In this document: piece by piece, positions 40,394 to 51,098 of the stretch
How positions within the stretch are numbered: the first letter of the stretch is position 1
Layout of the letters: every line of letters starts with the position of its first letter
Source: Arsenophonus sp045399315
GTDB taxonomy: Bacteria > Pseudomonadota > Gammaproteobacteria > Enterobacterales > Enterobacteriaceae
Length of the DNA: 64,000 nt
Assembly: GCA_045399315.1 (NCBI GenBank)
Contig: DAYVGO010000023.1
Span: 61,262 to 125,261, forward strand
Direction: 5' to 3'
Made by a program: the position numbers and the translations under genes
The notes under the pieces: generated by a model
Seen by the model: the letters and a program-made list of their open reading frames with translations, nothing else
The model's database searches: none
What the model was told of the DNA's origin: nothing

Positions 40394-41583
40394 GCGGAAA
40401 AATTTGACGTAATCATTATTGGAGCAGGCACAGCTGGTTTATTTTGTGCTGCCAATGTTGACCAACAAGGTTTAAAAGTACTAGTACTGAATAATGGCAA
40501 AAAAACGGGTAGAAAGATTTTGACGTCTGGGGATGGCCGGTACAATTTCACCAACCTTTATGTTGATCCGACTGCTTATATCTCTACTAACCCCTATTTT
40601 TGTAAGTCAGCGATTGCTCGCTTTACTCAGTGGGATTTTATTGAATTAATACAAAAGTATCATATTCCTTATCATGAAAAAACATTAGGTCAGCTATTTT
40701 GTGATAATAGCGCACGAGATATCGTCGATTTATTATTAATAAAATGTAAATTAGGTGATGTTAGTTTACGTTTTCAGAGTAAAACCACTTAAATAAAAAA
40801 ATAGATAATAACTTTTTAGTTTATGTTAATGAAAAAGTTATTAGTTCAAGTGTGATGATTGTTGCCAGCGGTGGTCTTTCATTGCCTAAATTGGGTGCAA
40901 CTCCTTTTGGTTATCATATAGCTGAATAATTTGGACATAGCATCCAGACAACACGAGCAGCTTAGTACCTTTCACATTACATAAAACACTTCTTGACGTT
41001 TTACAAGCACTTTCTGGTATTGCTATTTCAGTAAAGGTCAGTTCACAAAATGCTATGACATTCTAAGAAAATCTGCTATTTACACATCGAGGACTATCAG
41101 GCCCAGCTATTTTGCAAATCTCAAGTTACTGGCAGCCTGGAGAGTATATAAGTATTAATTTATTTCCTAATATTAATCTTGTTGACTATTTAACCAATCA
41201 ACAAATTATTCATCCTAATTTATCCTTTAAAAACCTATTAGCAAAATATTTACCTAAACGATTTATCGAAACACTACAAATATTAAAAAAATCCCGGATA
41301 ACACGTTAAAACAGCTTAATATAAGACAGATAAACACCATTGCAGAAACACTCCACAACTGGCAGATATAACCTAATAACAAGAAGGTTACCGTACAGCA
41401 GAAGTAACCCTTAGTGGTGTTGATATCAGTAATATTTTTTCAAAAACTATGGAGTCAGAAAAGGTAGTTGGACTCTATTTTATTGGTGAAGTGGTTGATG
41501 TTACCGGTTGATTAGGGGGATATAACTTTCAGTGGGCATGGAGTTCAGCTTGAGCATGTGCTCAACACCTTACGAAATCATAA
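40394..41583 (+). pseudogene. yhiN: HI0933/BaiN-type FAD-dependent oxidoreductase, disrupted
   Basis: The plus strand reads EKFDVIIIGAGTAGLFCAAN (the FAD-binding loop), GKKTGRKILTSGDGRYNFTN and CKSAIARFTQWDFIELIQKY, closely matching enteric YhiN. Stops start near 40792. The middle (GPAILQISSYWQPGEYISIN from 41101) and end (VVGLYFIGEVVDVTG, LGGYNFQWAWSSA, CAQHLTKS) are in shifted frames. Two tryptophan codons near the end have become TGA (41508-41510 and 41551-41553). No ATG precedes the first codon, so the start may also be lost. The family function is poorly known. Position beside pitA is the enteric order. Confidence 0.85.
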
Positions 41584-41757
41584 CTCTTTAGTTATATCTA
41601 AATCACCAATATTGTTAGCGTAAGTGGGTGACCTATTTTTATCTATGGCTAATAATAATAAAATTGTTAGTTTACTATTGCAAATTAATTATCATAAAAA
41701 TATATTATCAACAAAACTAATTTTTTTACATTTATATTAAAAAATTACTTTACAAAT

Positions 41758-41776
41758 GATAGTGATAACCATTATC
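41758..41776 (+). promoter_or_regulatory. Fur box in the ryhB promoter
   Basis: GATAGTGATAACCATTATC matches the 19-bp Fur consensus at 17 positions. It lies between a TTTACA -35-like element (41749-41754) and overlaps a TATCAT -10-like element (41773-41778, 18-bp spacing). Fe-Fur bound here would block RNA polymerase, so the sRNA that follows should be made only when iron is scarce. Confidence 0.85.
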
Positions 41777-41785
41777 ATTAAAATA

Positions 41786-41881
41786 CTTTCATATGAACCA
41801 TTCTTGGATCTTACGAAAGGACGACATTGTTCACATTGCTTCCAGTGTTTACTTATGCCAGCCTAGCGCTGGCACTTTTTT
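41786..41881 (+). ncRNA. ryhB: RyhB iron-stress small RNA
   Basis: The core CGACATTGTTCACATTGCTT (from 41822) and the following CCAGTGTTTACTTA match E. coli RyhB, which has CGACATTGCTCACATTGCTT then CCAGTATTACTTA. This core is the part that pairs with target mRNAs such as sodB. A terminator hairpin follows: TGCCAGC at 41856-41862 pairs with GCTGGCA, then six T residues. The RNA would be about 95 nt, as in E. coli, starting near 41786 judged from the promoter. The Fur box upstream completes the classic arrangement. RyhB with Hfq represses iron-using proteins when iron is low. The 5' part is more diverged than the core. Confidence 0.9.
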
Positions 41882-42100
41882 AACTCTAGCCTTTTTAACA
41901 TTTTTGTCCAATTTTAGCGTCATAGGTGATTAATTAAGATTTCATTAAACAATGATATGTCTTGCTGAACATCTTCTTATTTACGATATGAGAATTGTCA
42001 CTTATATGTTGAAGGCCATAGAGAAAATTATGAAAAGACTTCTGCTGTTCTATTTCAGTTTGTAAATACAAATACGGCAATTAATAATTCACAATTAAGC

Positions 42101-42139
42101 AAAAAGTGCATAGATTTTATTATATTCTATGCGCTTTTT
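42101..42139 (-). terminator. Terminator downstream of pckA
   Basis: An AAAAAGTGCATAGA arm (42101-42114) faces TCTATGCGCTTTTT (42126-42139), forming a long stem with one mismatch. The A-run on the plus strand gives a U-tail to minus-strand transcripts, so it should end the pckA message 30 bp after its stop. It may also work on the other strand. Confidence 0.75.
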
Positions 42140-42168
42140 ATTTTTAGTGTTAAAATTTTAATTGAAAA

Positions 42169-43791
42169 TTATAGTTCAGGACCTGCTTTAACAAGCACCG
42201 CACCAACTGGAGTATCAGTATATTTTTCAAAATTATTAATAAACCGCTTAGCTAAAGTCTTAGCTTTAACTTCCCATTGGCTGTTATCTGCATATGTATG
42301 GCGAGGATCTAGAATATTGCTATCGACTCCCGGCAAATTAGTAGGTACAGCTAAATTAAAAATCGGTAACTTTATGGTTTCTGCTCTATCTATATCTCCA
42401 TTTAAGATCGCATCGATAATTGCTCGAGTATCTTTGATCGAAATACGTTTAGCGGTTCCATTCCAACCGGTATTAACCAGATACGCTTTTGCTCCGGCAG
42501 CTTTCATTCGTTTACCTAATACTTCAGCATATTGTGTAGGATGCAATGTCAGAAAAGCGGCTCCAAAACAGGCTGAAAAAGTTGGTGTCGGCTCAATAAT
42601 ACCTCGTTCGGTACCAGCTAATTTAGCGGTAAAACCTGACAAAAAATGGTACTCAGTCTGTTCTGGTGTCAAACAAGCTACAGGAGGCAAAACTCCAAAA
42701 GCATCTGCTGTCAGGAAAATGACTTTCGTCGCATGACCTGCTTTTGAAATTGGTTTAACAATATTATTGATATGATAAATAGGATAAGAAACTCGGGTAT
42801 TTTCTGTTTTTGTTCCATCATTAAAATCAACAGAACCATCAGCCAAAACAGTAACATTTTCTAATAACGCATCACGCTTAATAGCATGGTAAATATCAGG
42901 CTCTGCCTCTGCAGACAAATTTATTATCTTAGCATAACAACCACCTTCAAAATTAAATACACCATCATCATCCCATCCGTGCTCATCATCACCAATTAAC
43001 TTACGTTTAGGATCAGTAGAAAGAGTTGTTTTACCTGTACCAGACAGTCCAAAGAAAATAGCTACATCACCCTTTTCACCAACATTGGCTGAACAATGCA
43101 TCGAAGCAATTCCTTTTAATGGCAGCAAATAATTCATGATCGAAAATAATCCCTTCTTCATTTCACCGCCATACCAAGTACCACCAATAAGTTGCATGCG
43201 CTCTGTTAGATTGAATGCCACAAAATTTTCTGAATTTAATCCTTGAGCTTGCCAATTGGGATTTGTGCATTTTGCACCGTTCATGACAACAAAATCTGGT
43301 TGAAAATCAATCAACTCTTCGGCTGTAGGTCGAATAAACATATTTTTGACGAAATGTGCCTGCCAAGCCACTTCCGTAATAAAACGCACTTTCAAACGGG
43401 TATCAACATTAGCGCCACAAAAAGCATCAATGATAAATAAACGCTTATTAGACAATTGATTAGTCACCAAGTCTTTTAATGATTTCCAAACCGTTTCTGT
43501 CATTGCTTTATTATCATTTTTTCCTTTACCTTGATCGGTCCACCAAACGGTATTCATAGAAACATTATCACGAACGATATATTTATCTTTTGGCGATCGT
43601 CCAGTAAAGATACCGGTATTAACCGCCACTGCACCTAAGTTAGTTTCAACTCCGCGTTCGTAGCCTGTTAAAGAAGATTTTGTTTCTTCCACAAATAATT
43701 GTTCATATCCCGGGTTATAAACGATCTCAGTAACTTGATGAATACCGTATTTAGCTATCTCTTCTAGCGTAATATTTTTTTTAATACTCAT
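42169..43791 (-). CDS. pckA: Phosphoenolpyruvate carboxykinase (ATP)
   Basis: A 540-residue cytosolic enzyme converting oxaloacetate and ATP to PEP and CO2, the entry to gluconeogenesis. The kinase-1a loop is FGLSGTGKTTLSTDPKRK, followed by the metal-binding IGDDEHGWDDDGVFNFEGG. An arginine-rich substrate site (FTGRSPKDKYIVRD) is seen early. Length matches E. coli PckA. Its survival with acs suggests growth on amino or organic acids as carbon sources. In E. coli envZ-ompR stand next to it; here ryhB and a gap do. Confidence 0.96.
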   Translation of the reverse strand: MSIKKNITLEEIAKYGIHQVTEIVYNPGYEQLFVEETKSSLTGYERGVETNLGAVAVNTGIFTGRSPKDKYIVRDNVSMNTVWWTDQGKGKNDNKAMTETVWKSLKDLVTNQLSNKRLFIIDAFCGANVDTRLKVRFITEVAWQAHFVKNMFIRPTAEELIDFQPDFVVMNGAKCTNPNWQAQGLNSENFVAFNLTERMQLIGGTWYGGEMKKGLFSIMNYLLPLKGIASMHCSANVGEKGDVAIFFGLSGTGKTTLSTDPKRKLIGDDEHGWDDDGVFNFEGGCYAKIINLSAEAEPDIYHAIKRDALLENVTVLADGSVDFNDGTKTENTRVSYPIYHINNIVKPISKAGHATKVIFLTADAFGVLPPVACLTPEQTEYHFLSGFTAKLAGTERGIIEPTPTFSACFGAAFLTLHPTQYAEVLGKRMKAAGAKAYLVNTGWNGTAKRISIKDTRAIIDAILNGDIDRAETIKLPIFNLAVPTNLPGVDSNILDPRHTYADNSQWEVKAKTLAKRFINNFEKYTDTPVGAVLVKAGPEL

Positions 43792-44007
43792 TAACGTATG
43801 CTCCTAAAATGAATTTTAACTTTAATTAGGACATATCATAAATTTTTACTAGAAATTAACAGCGACAAAAATCAATAAATTTCATCTAAACTATTTTCTG
43901 TACTGAAAATGCTATCTAGAGCACACTCAACTATACAGCAAAAAATGTGTTTATACCCGTTATTACAGGATAAATAAGGACAGTTCGATCAATAAATCTG
44001 CTGTTTT

Positions 44008-44862
44008 TTAATTCGCTTCAATTCTTCTTATATCTTGCTGATTAAATAAATAGTCAGTCCCACAAAACTCACATTCAATATCAATTTCACCGTGTTCATG
44101 CAATATATGCTCAATATCATCATCGGAAAGAGATAACAAAATGTTTTCAAAACGCTCTTTTGAACAGTTGCAATGAAAGGCGATTAGCTGGGGTTCATAT
44201 AAAGTCACATTTTCTTCATAATAAAGACGATGAAGAATTGTTTTTGGCCTTAATGTAAATAGTTCGTCGCCTTTAATCGTTGCGGTTAATTGTACCAAAT
44301 GATCAAATTTATCCTGACTATCAACACCGGCGGATGGTAATATTTGCAATAATATTCCACCGGCAGCAGGCTCGCTGTTTATTTCAACTGCGTGAATAAA
44401 TAAACGTGTTAGCAATTGCTCCGACTGTTTAAAATAATCATCCAAACACTCCGCCAATGTCTCCTTTTCCAATGCAACAACGCCTTGGTAACGCTCGCCT
44501 TTTGTTGGTGTAATCGTAATCACCATATAGCCCTCACCAACCATCTGTTTCAACGACGATTTACTAGCTACTGAACCCTCTACCCGAGCAATACCTCTCA
44601 TCTGCTGATGATTATTTCCGTTTATCACCAGCATTTTTACAGGCCCATCCCCTTGAATTTGTACAGTAATCTCTCCATCAAATTTTAAGGTAGCAGTTAA
44701 TAAACTAGTGGCAACTAACAATTCACCTAATAATATATTAACCGCTAACGGATAATTATGTTCATGGAGTATCTGTCGATAAGTCTCATTAACTGAAACT
44801 AACTCGCCACGAACAGCATAATCTTCAAATAAAAAACGGTGTAACTGGTCATGTTTAGACAT
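44008..44862 (-). CDS. hslO: Redox-regulated chaperone Hsp33
   Basis: A cytosolic holdase switched on by oxidation. I take the ATG at 44862 (MSKHDQLHRFLFEDYAVRG, aligning with the E. coli start) rather than the one 10 codons upstream, giving 284 residues. The zinc centre is complete: Cys-x-Cys in FHCNCSKERF and Cys-x-x-Cys in CEFCG near the C-terminus. The N-terminal domain has LLVATSLLTATLKFDGEITV and VINGNNHQQMRGIARV. It follows hslR in the same direction, and the gene order hslR-hslO is the enteric one. Confidence 0.94.
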   Translation of the reverse strand: MSKHDQLHRFLFEDYAVRGELVSVNETYRQILHEHNYPLAVNILLGELLVATSLLTATLKFDGEITVQIQGDGPVKMLVINGNNHQQMRGIARVEGSVASKSSLKQMVGEGYMVITITPTKGERYQGVVALEKETLAECLDDYFKQSEQLLTRLFIHAVEINSEPAAGGILLQILPSAGVDSQDKFDHLVQLTATIKGDELFTLRPKTILHRLYYEENVTLYEPQLIAFHCNCSKERFENILLSLSDDDIEHILHEHGEIDIECEFCGTDYLFNQQDIRRIEAN

Positions 44863-44888
44863 ATTTTCTCTCATTGTTAAAGTTGTCA

Positions 44889-45305
44889 TCAAAATGACTC
44901 ATTTAAATTGGTTTGCTTAAATTCAATCAGTTTACACCGTTCTTTCTTATCAGGACGACGCTCTGGATTCGGCATTGTTAAGGAGTTCGTTTTCCGTGCT
45001 AATGCCAGTCTCTCTCTATTAACAATACTGTCTGGTGTTTCACGGTATAACCTTCTCGCTTCAGATGCTCCCCATCGCTGATCACTAATCACCAATATTT
45101 CTATCGTTAGCTCATCATTTCCCTGTCTTAACTTTATAATGGCATGCTTTTCAATAAGTTTACTTGGTTTACTACGCTGACCATTATAATGAACTTTACC
45201 ACCCTCTATCATTTTACGGGCAATGGCTCGAGTTTTATAAAAACGCGCTGCCCATAACCATTTATCTAAACGGATAATCAAATCGATATCTAACTGTGTT
45301 TTCAT
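44889..45305 (-). CDS. hslR: Ribosome-associated heat-shock protein Hsp15
   Basis: A 138-residue S4-type RNA-binding protein that binds free 50S subunits carrying nascent chains after heat stress. The S4 domain at residues 8-70 begins IRLDKWLWAARFYKTRAIAR and includes GGKVHYNGQRSKPS. A basic tail follows (NPERRPDKKERCKLI). Length is near E. coli (133). It lies between igaA and hslO on the same strand with short gaps, so the three could be cotranscribed. Confidence 0.94.
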   Translation of the reverse strand: MKTQLDIDLIIRLDKWLWAARFYKTRAIARKMIEGGKVHYNGQRSKPSKLIEKHAIIKLRQGNDELTIEILVISDQRWGASEARRLYRETPDSIVNRERLALARKTNSLTMPNPERRPDKKERCKLIEFKQTNLNESF

Positions 45306-45320
45306 ATTTCATTCATTAAA

Positions 45321-47465
45321 TTAAATTTTTTTTTTCGGATCAGAGGAAGAAACAATATTGAAACAATGCTCATAGTATTGCTGAATACTTTTTAATCGCC
45401 ACTTATTTATACGCTTACGCGTAATGACAAGAATTAAATTTAATATAAAAGTTCCGATTAAAACCAAACTTAACAGAAAAGCGCTAATATATCTTAAAAG
45501 TACCATAGAACTCGGTTTACTATGTAAAACAATATGACGCGTGCCTTTCGCATCAACAAATAATTGAGTAATAATACCTTCTGCTTCAAAAGGGGTATGC
45601 ATTAAAATATCTGACAATTTTTGCAATTCTTGCCACTTTTGTAATGGAGAATAAGAATCAACAATAGGAGAGTGGAATGAAACTAAATCTACAAATGGTT
45701 TTCCTTCATCACTGATAAGTAAAACCCCCCTGGGCGGTGGTGTATTCAATAATGCCGCTGCTTTTTCTATTTCTCGGTTAATGTAAAAAGATGTGGTTTC
45801 ATTAACCAGTTTTTCAAGTGTCTCCGCTCCGCCTGGCCGTAATATCACATTTGTACCCACTAATTTTCCACTTTTAGCTCGCGTAACAAGTACTGACCAT
45901 TCATGTGCATCACTTAAATTAACTAATGCACTCTTTAAACGAACACACTCATTCTTAAGTGGGCATAGTGAATTAGTTTTTAAGATAATATCAGCAAAAT
46001 TATCAAGCAAATTCATGCCAGACTTCATAATCTCATGACGAAGTTGTGGATTAATTCTATGATCTAGATGATTAAAATAAAGCTGCTTTTTAACGGTAGC
46101 AGAAAGAGAAAAAACTTTTTCAACTATATCAGATTCGGGTATAGGGGAAGAACTTATATTGTTCCAATAAATACCGGAACAATGAAAAGGAAGAAAATCA
46201 AACCTATGCTCTTTCTCTACAAAATCAATAGGTACATAACACATCCCCACACCTTTAACTTCAATATAATCACCAATCTGTAACGGCATGACTTCCAATT
46301 CGGCATAATTTGTTGTCTGCCGATAGGTTTCTCCATTAAGCCAATGAAAAACTAATCTCGCAGGTAAATGAACTGGTTCATAAAAATGAAGAAATAACAT
46401 GAGCAAAAAACTCGTTATCATCACCATTAAATTTTTGCCATATCTTTTATACGGATAACGACGAGACTCCTCATGTAACGATAAATAACGGCCTTGACGA
46501 ACAACGTAACCGTTCGCATACATATCAATATTAATAGCTTGATCAATCTCATATTCAAGGAATGGTTCCCAATGAGAAGGATAAATAAGATCGATTCCAG
46601 CTAATGTAATATTATGTTTTTTACCTTTTTCAAACTCGCCAAATAATCCCCATCGTTTAGGTTTACCTACCACACAACGAATATCCTGTTGATATCTTTT
46701 ACGAAAAATATATGGTCGATAAAGAAGATACACACCGATAACAAAAGTTAATCCACCAAACAACATTAACCAAGGAAAAATAATAGCAATAACATACAAC
46801 GACAGAACACAGAGAATTAGTCCAACACAAATAACACCACCACCCCATAAACTAAATGATCGATTAAGCTTATACTCCTCTAATGTTTCTTTTCTAACCT
46901 TAATAAATTTTACCAGCTGGTGACCGCTCTCTTGAATTAAGGAATTAATTGGTGAAAATGTTATTTCTTTAGTTAAGTTGAGCTCTTTAAAATTTTGTTT
47001 AAAATCACCTAAAAAATGATTATTTACCGATATAACAAGTGGTAACGTATCCGTATCAACAACATCCATAACATTTTGTGTTGTCAAATAAGGCTCTAGT
47101 TGCCTAGGCAAATGAACTTCTTTAGAGTCAATAAAATAGCGCCATAAATTAGCTTGATCGTTGATAATGGAAAAACGTGTAACTGCGTTACAGCCAGATG
47201 AAACCCACGCATTTCTTTTAGGAAAATCGAATAATTTTTTTACAGTAGCCTCTTTTGTCTTTATTAAGATTTGTTCAGAATTGGTATATTTCAGATAGTC
47301 ACAAATTATCTGATATTCATCAGACGTAATTTTGCGATAATTGGCTTGTATTAAGAAAGGTAATCTATGTATATTATTACCTTTTTTCCCTTTCATAAAC
47401 AAAAAGAAAATTAATATAAACAAGCAAACAATTAAAATAACCAATATGACAAAAAGTAAGCTCAT
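45321..47465 (-). CDS. igaA: IgaA/UmoB, inner-membrane brake on the Rcs phosphorelay
   Basis: I start at the ATG 47463-47465 (MSLLFVILVILIVCLF), preceded by GGGGAAG, rather than an upstream frame extension; this gives 714 residues, close to the enteric 710. Membrane helices are at the N-terminus, at about residues 205-255 (two), near 345-365 and near the C-terminus (SSMVLLRYISAFLLSLVLIG). Conserved pieces include KPKRWGLFGEF and YVVRQGRYLSLHEE. IgaA restrains RcsD; in Salmonella its loss is lethal when Rcs is intact. An undamaged igaA therefore suggests a working Rcs system elsewhere in the genome. It is known as umoB in Proteus. Confidence 0.92.
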   Translation of the reverse strand: MSLLFVILVILIVCLFILIFFLFMKGKKGNNIHRLPFLIQANYRKITSDEYQIICDYLKYTNSEQILIKTKEATVKKLFDFPKRNAWVSSGCNAVTRFSIINDQANLWRYFIDSKEVHLPRQLEPYLTTQNVMDVVDTDTLPLVISVNNHFLGDFKQNFKELNLTKEITFSPINSLIQESGHQLVKFIKVRKETLEEYKLNRSFSLWGGGVICVGLILCVLSLYVIAIIFPWLMLFGGLTFVIGVYLLYRPYIFRKRYQQDIRCVVGKPKRWGLFGEFEKGKKHNITLAGIDLIYPSHWEPFLEYEIDQAINIDMYANGYVVRQGRYLSLHEESRRYPYKRYGKNLMVMITSFLLMLFLHFYEPVHLPARLVFHWLNGETYRQTTNYAELEVMPLQIGDYIEVKGVGMCYVPIDFVEKEHRFDFLPFHCSGIYWNNISSSPIPESDIVEKVFSLSATVKKQLYFNHLDHRINPQLRHEIMKSGMNLLDNFADIILKTNSLCPLKNECVRLKSALVNLSDAHEWSVLVTRAKSGKLVGTNVILRPGGAETLEKLVNETTSFYINREIEKAAALLNTPPPRGVLLISDEGKPFVDLVSFHSPIVDSYSPLQKWQELQKLSDILMHTPFEAEGIITQLFVDAKGTRHIVLHSKPSSMVLLRYISAFLLSLVLIGTFILNLILVITRKRINKWRLKSIQQYYEHCFNIVSSSDPKKKI

Positions 47466-47824
47466 TTCTTCCCCGATGTAACGAATAATGCCTTTGCAGA
47501 ATAACAACCCTTCCAGCAGTGCTAAATAAGGTAATTCCTATTCTAGTTATCCGTTTTTAATATTAATAACAATAAGTTACGATTTACCATTATTTATTTT
47601 AACAACATAGTCGTTCAATTAATAAGTAATTTAATAAAAAGATTACTAAAACACCCTAATTATAATAATCAACTCGCTCTAAATTTATTGATGTATTATC
47701 ACCAAATAGTTAGATTGAATGACAATTGATTTCACCAAAACAAAATCAAAAAACCATTCTTGTTCTTAATATAAATAGTTATAATCTTTTTAATCTATCC
47801 AACAATTTTTAGTAGGCACAGTAT
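47466..47824. other. igaA/nudE divergent intergenic region
   Basis: A 359-bp AT-rich region between two divergent genes. It should hold both promoters, though I cannot define them. An in-frame extension of igaA runs a short way into it (to 47507) but is unlikely to be translated. Confidence 0.4.
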
Positions 47825-48376
47825 ATGAAACAAATGAAAAAACCCAAGATACTAAGTATAAAAGATATTGCTGAATCTAGACTTTTTCGTATCCAATCTG
47901 TTGATCTTGAATTTAGCAATGGAATAAAACGTCTTTATGAACGAATGCAACCAACGATAAAAGAAGCCGTACTCATTGTTCCTATCATTAATAACGAACT
48001 AATTTTAATTCGTGAATATGCTGTTGGTATTGAAGATTACGAGCTCGGTTTTCCTAAAGGAGCAATTGATAAAGGAGAAACGCCCATAGACGCAGCGATA
48101 AGAGAATTAAAAGAAGAAATTGGATACAGCGCAAAACATTTTGAATTACTAGCAAAACTAACAATATCGCCTGCCTACTTTTCCAGTAAAATGAATATAT
48201 TTATTGCACAAAATCTCTATAATGAAAAACTGGAAGGCGATGAACCCGAACCGCTAGAACAAATCCGTTGGCCAATCGACAACATGATGCAACTCCTTGA
48301 TGTAAAAGATTTTAACGAAGCAAGAAATATTAGTGCTTTATTTTATGCCCAACGTTATCTCAAAAACATTCGCTAA
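47825..48376 (+). CDS. nudE: ADP-compounds hydrolase (Nudix)
   Basis: A 183-residue Nudix hydrolase that splits ADP-ribose, Ap3A and NADH to AMP and the other moiety in the family. The Nudix box is complete: GAIDKGETPIDAAIRELKEE followed by IGY (about residues 80-102), with the acidic REL-x-EE-x-G metal site. An AGGCACAGT stretch precedes the ATG. It lies between divergent igaA and the mrcA remnant, exactly the enteric order. Confidence 0.93.
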   Translation: MKQMKKPKILSIKDIAESRLFRIQSVDLEFSNGIKRLYERMQPTIKEAVLIVPIINNELILIREYAVGIEDYELGFPKGAIDKGETPIDAAIRELKEEIGYSAKHFELLAKLTISPAYFSSKMNIFIAQNLYNEKLEGDEPEPLEQIRWPIDNMMQLLDVKDFNEARNISALFYAQRYLKNIR

Positions 48377-48460
48377 TTTCAATTAAATCTTAATATTGTA
48401 TAATGAAATAGCATCTATTTAATAACTCTAATAGCTTAAATCAAAGTACTTTATTCCTAT

Positions 48461-50995
48461 TCAAAAGAGTTCCTGACTATTACCATCTTCAGAAATAACG
48501 GTTGTACCTACCTCTCAAATAACCGCTGTTTTAGGTCCAGTGCCTTCAATAAAATATTCCAAACTGTTACTTGTAGAATTACTGGTTGCTCATTTGCCTG
48601 TTTTGCGATCAAAATAGTAATAGAAATAATTCCGTCAGGAGGTTGTATTTCTTGCTCAGTTACCCCCTGTGGAACAACTCTCATAAAATCGTTCCAGATC
48701 GGCTAAGCACTTTTTGCACCTGCTTCACCACCGGTGATGATATGTCCTAAGCTTCGTGTATTATCATCAAAATCAATCCATGTTGTTGCAACAATATCGG
48801 GACCATAGTCTGAAAACCAAGCATCTTTAGAATTATTAGTCGTTCCTATCTTGCCACCAATATCCTTACGCTTAAAATCTCTCGCACGCCAACCAGTCCC
48901 CATCCAACCTGGCTCACCATAACTATTGGTCATCATTGCATTTTTAATCAAAAAATCCAGAGGTGTACTGATAACATGTGGAGCATATTGTTTTGTTTCT
49001 TTAACAGTTATTGGGATCTTATTATTAATATCAACATTAGCTTTAACAACAATCGCTGACGTTGTAGATTTAGCGACGTTCTCAATCGATTCTGTATTTA
49101 TTTCTTTAATTTTTGGTACCTCATCATAAATGACAGGAATATCAGTACATTCTGGGCAAGCGATTTTAGCTTTTGCCTCAAACACAATTTGCCCTTGTAG
49201 CCCTTCAACTCGACTAATGAAATAAGGATCGATAAGGTAACCACCGTTAGACATAACTGCATAACCTCGCACTATCTGCATAGGGGTAAATGACGGAGCA
49301 CCTAATGCCAACGACTCAGCCCGATTAATATTTTCTTCAGGAAATCCAAAACGTTTTAAATAATCGGTAGCATAATCAACTTCCATCACACGCATAGTAC
49401 GCACCATTACAACATTTTTAAGACCGCCCTAATCCCTGGCGCAAACTTATTGGACCAGCATATTTAGCGGGAGAATTACTAGGACGCCAATCTGAATCTG
49501 CCCCTGCGTCCCAACGGGTAATAGGCATATCATTTAATAATGAAGCTAACGTTAACCCTTTATCTAATGCAGCCGTATAAAGAAAAGGTTTAATATTAGA
49601 GCCAACTTGACGTAACGACTGAGTTACTCGATTAAATTTACTTAATTCAAAATCAAACCCACCAACTAACGCAACAATAGCACCATTTATTGGATTGAGA
49701 GCAATAAAAGCCGAATTTGCTTCTGGTATTTGAGCTAACCACCAACTATCTTTAGCTTGTCGTATACCAATTAATTCTCCTGTTTTAACAACTTCGTTAA
49801 CCACTTTAGGTGTTACACCTTGCTGTTCATCAGAAATATACTTACGTGCCCAAGAAAGACCATTAATTGTTAGTTCAACAGAAACACCATCTGACATAAT
49901 AGCTTCGGCTTTATTGCCATTAGACGAGACAACAACTGCAGGTATCAATGACCCATAATTTGATATTTTTTCAATCACTTGTTCACTTGACCACGGTGTT
50001 TGTAGCTGGCTCCAGAGAATTTTTTCGGCTCCTCGATAGCCATGACGCATATCATAATTAATTAGGTTATCACGCAAAGCATTAACTGCTGGTATCTGAT
50101 CTTTACGGACTATGGTGGTATATACTTTATAACCATCTATATAAGCACCCTCACCATAACGCTTATAAAGCTCTTGCCTAACCATTTCAGCAAGATAAGG
50201 CGCTGAAAACGAAATTTTCGGTGTGTGATAAGAGGCAATAATTTTTTTACGCTTTGCTTCATTATATTGCTGTTGAGTAATATACCCTTCTTCTAACATA
50301 CGTAATAGTACGGTATTTCGACGACTTATCGCTCGTTCATATGAATAAAGGGGATTAAAAGTAGAAGGCGCTTTTAGTAAACCTGCAATCATAGCAATTT
50401 CACTTAAACTTAATTCATTTACAGACTTACCGAAATAAACATATGCAGCGACACCTACCCCATAAGCGCGATTTCCTAAATAAATCTTATTTAAATAAAG
50501 TTCCAGAATTTCATCTTTTGACAATAATTGTTCAATCCGGACAGCTAAAAATACCTCTTTAGCTTTACGCATTAATGTTTTTTCTCGATTTAAGAAAAAA
50601 TTTCTTGCTAACTGCTGGGTTATTGTACTTGCTCTTTGCGAAGCGTGACCGGAAGCAGTCATCACCGATACAGCACGAAAAATTCCAATCGGATCAACTC
50701 CATGATGCTCATAATATCGGCTATCTTCTGTTGCAACAAAAGCTTTTATCATTAGTGGGGGAATGTCTTTTAATGACAATGGAAGACGACGTTTCTATCC
50801 AAATTGCGCGATCAACTCTCCTTCTGCACTTAATACCTATATAGATACTTGCAATCGAATATCTTTTAATGTTGCTACATCAGGTAGTTCTGATTAGACA
50901 TATTTGTACAAACCAAAAATTGACATAACTCCCCAAAATAGACAAAAAACTATGAAAAAAGAAAAAACTTTACGATCTTTACCTGAAATTCCCAT
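48461..50995 (-). pseudogene. mrcA: Penicillin-binding protein 1A, disrupted
   Basis: The minus strand keeps the whole of PBP1A from its membrane anchor (ATG 50993-50995) to ISEDGNSQELF. The glycosyltransferase domain (ATEDSRYYEHHGVDPIG; QRASTITQQLARNFFLNREK) and the transpeptidase Ser motif (GSNIKPFLYTAA) are readable. Lesions: in-frame TAA at 50894-50896, TAG at 50837-50839, TAG at 50795-50797, a one-base insertion near 49418, TAG at 48703-48705 and further shifts after it. The KTG transpeptidase triad is also changed to Lys-Ile-Gly (48844-48852). Three stops in the first 67 codons exclude a functional product. Septal and side-wall synthesis would depend on PBP1B. The gene stands back to back with hofM, as in enterics. 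Confidence 0.92.
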
Positions 50996-51098
50996 TTAAA
51001 ATTTATTGGGCAGTTTATAAACAATCAATACTTAGTATAAATGTTTGAAATTATCTTGAATATGGAATTTTACACATTAACAAAAGGGAAATCGTCCA

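Noticed and set aside
40394..41583. TGA at conserved Trp codons (yhiN, hofN) and TAG at a Trp codon (gph) as a sign of stop-codon reassignment or readthrough
   Set aside because: Intact genes in the window use TGG for Trp, and stops of all three kinds occur in the same pseudogenes with frameshifts. Ordinary decay explains it.
41952..42065. A 37-residue plus-strand frame after ryhB
   Set aside because: No ribosome site, no recognisable motif and AT-rich composition; it could be a chance frame.
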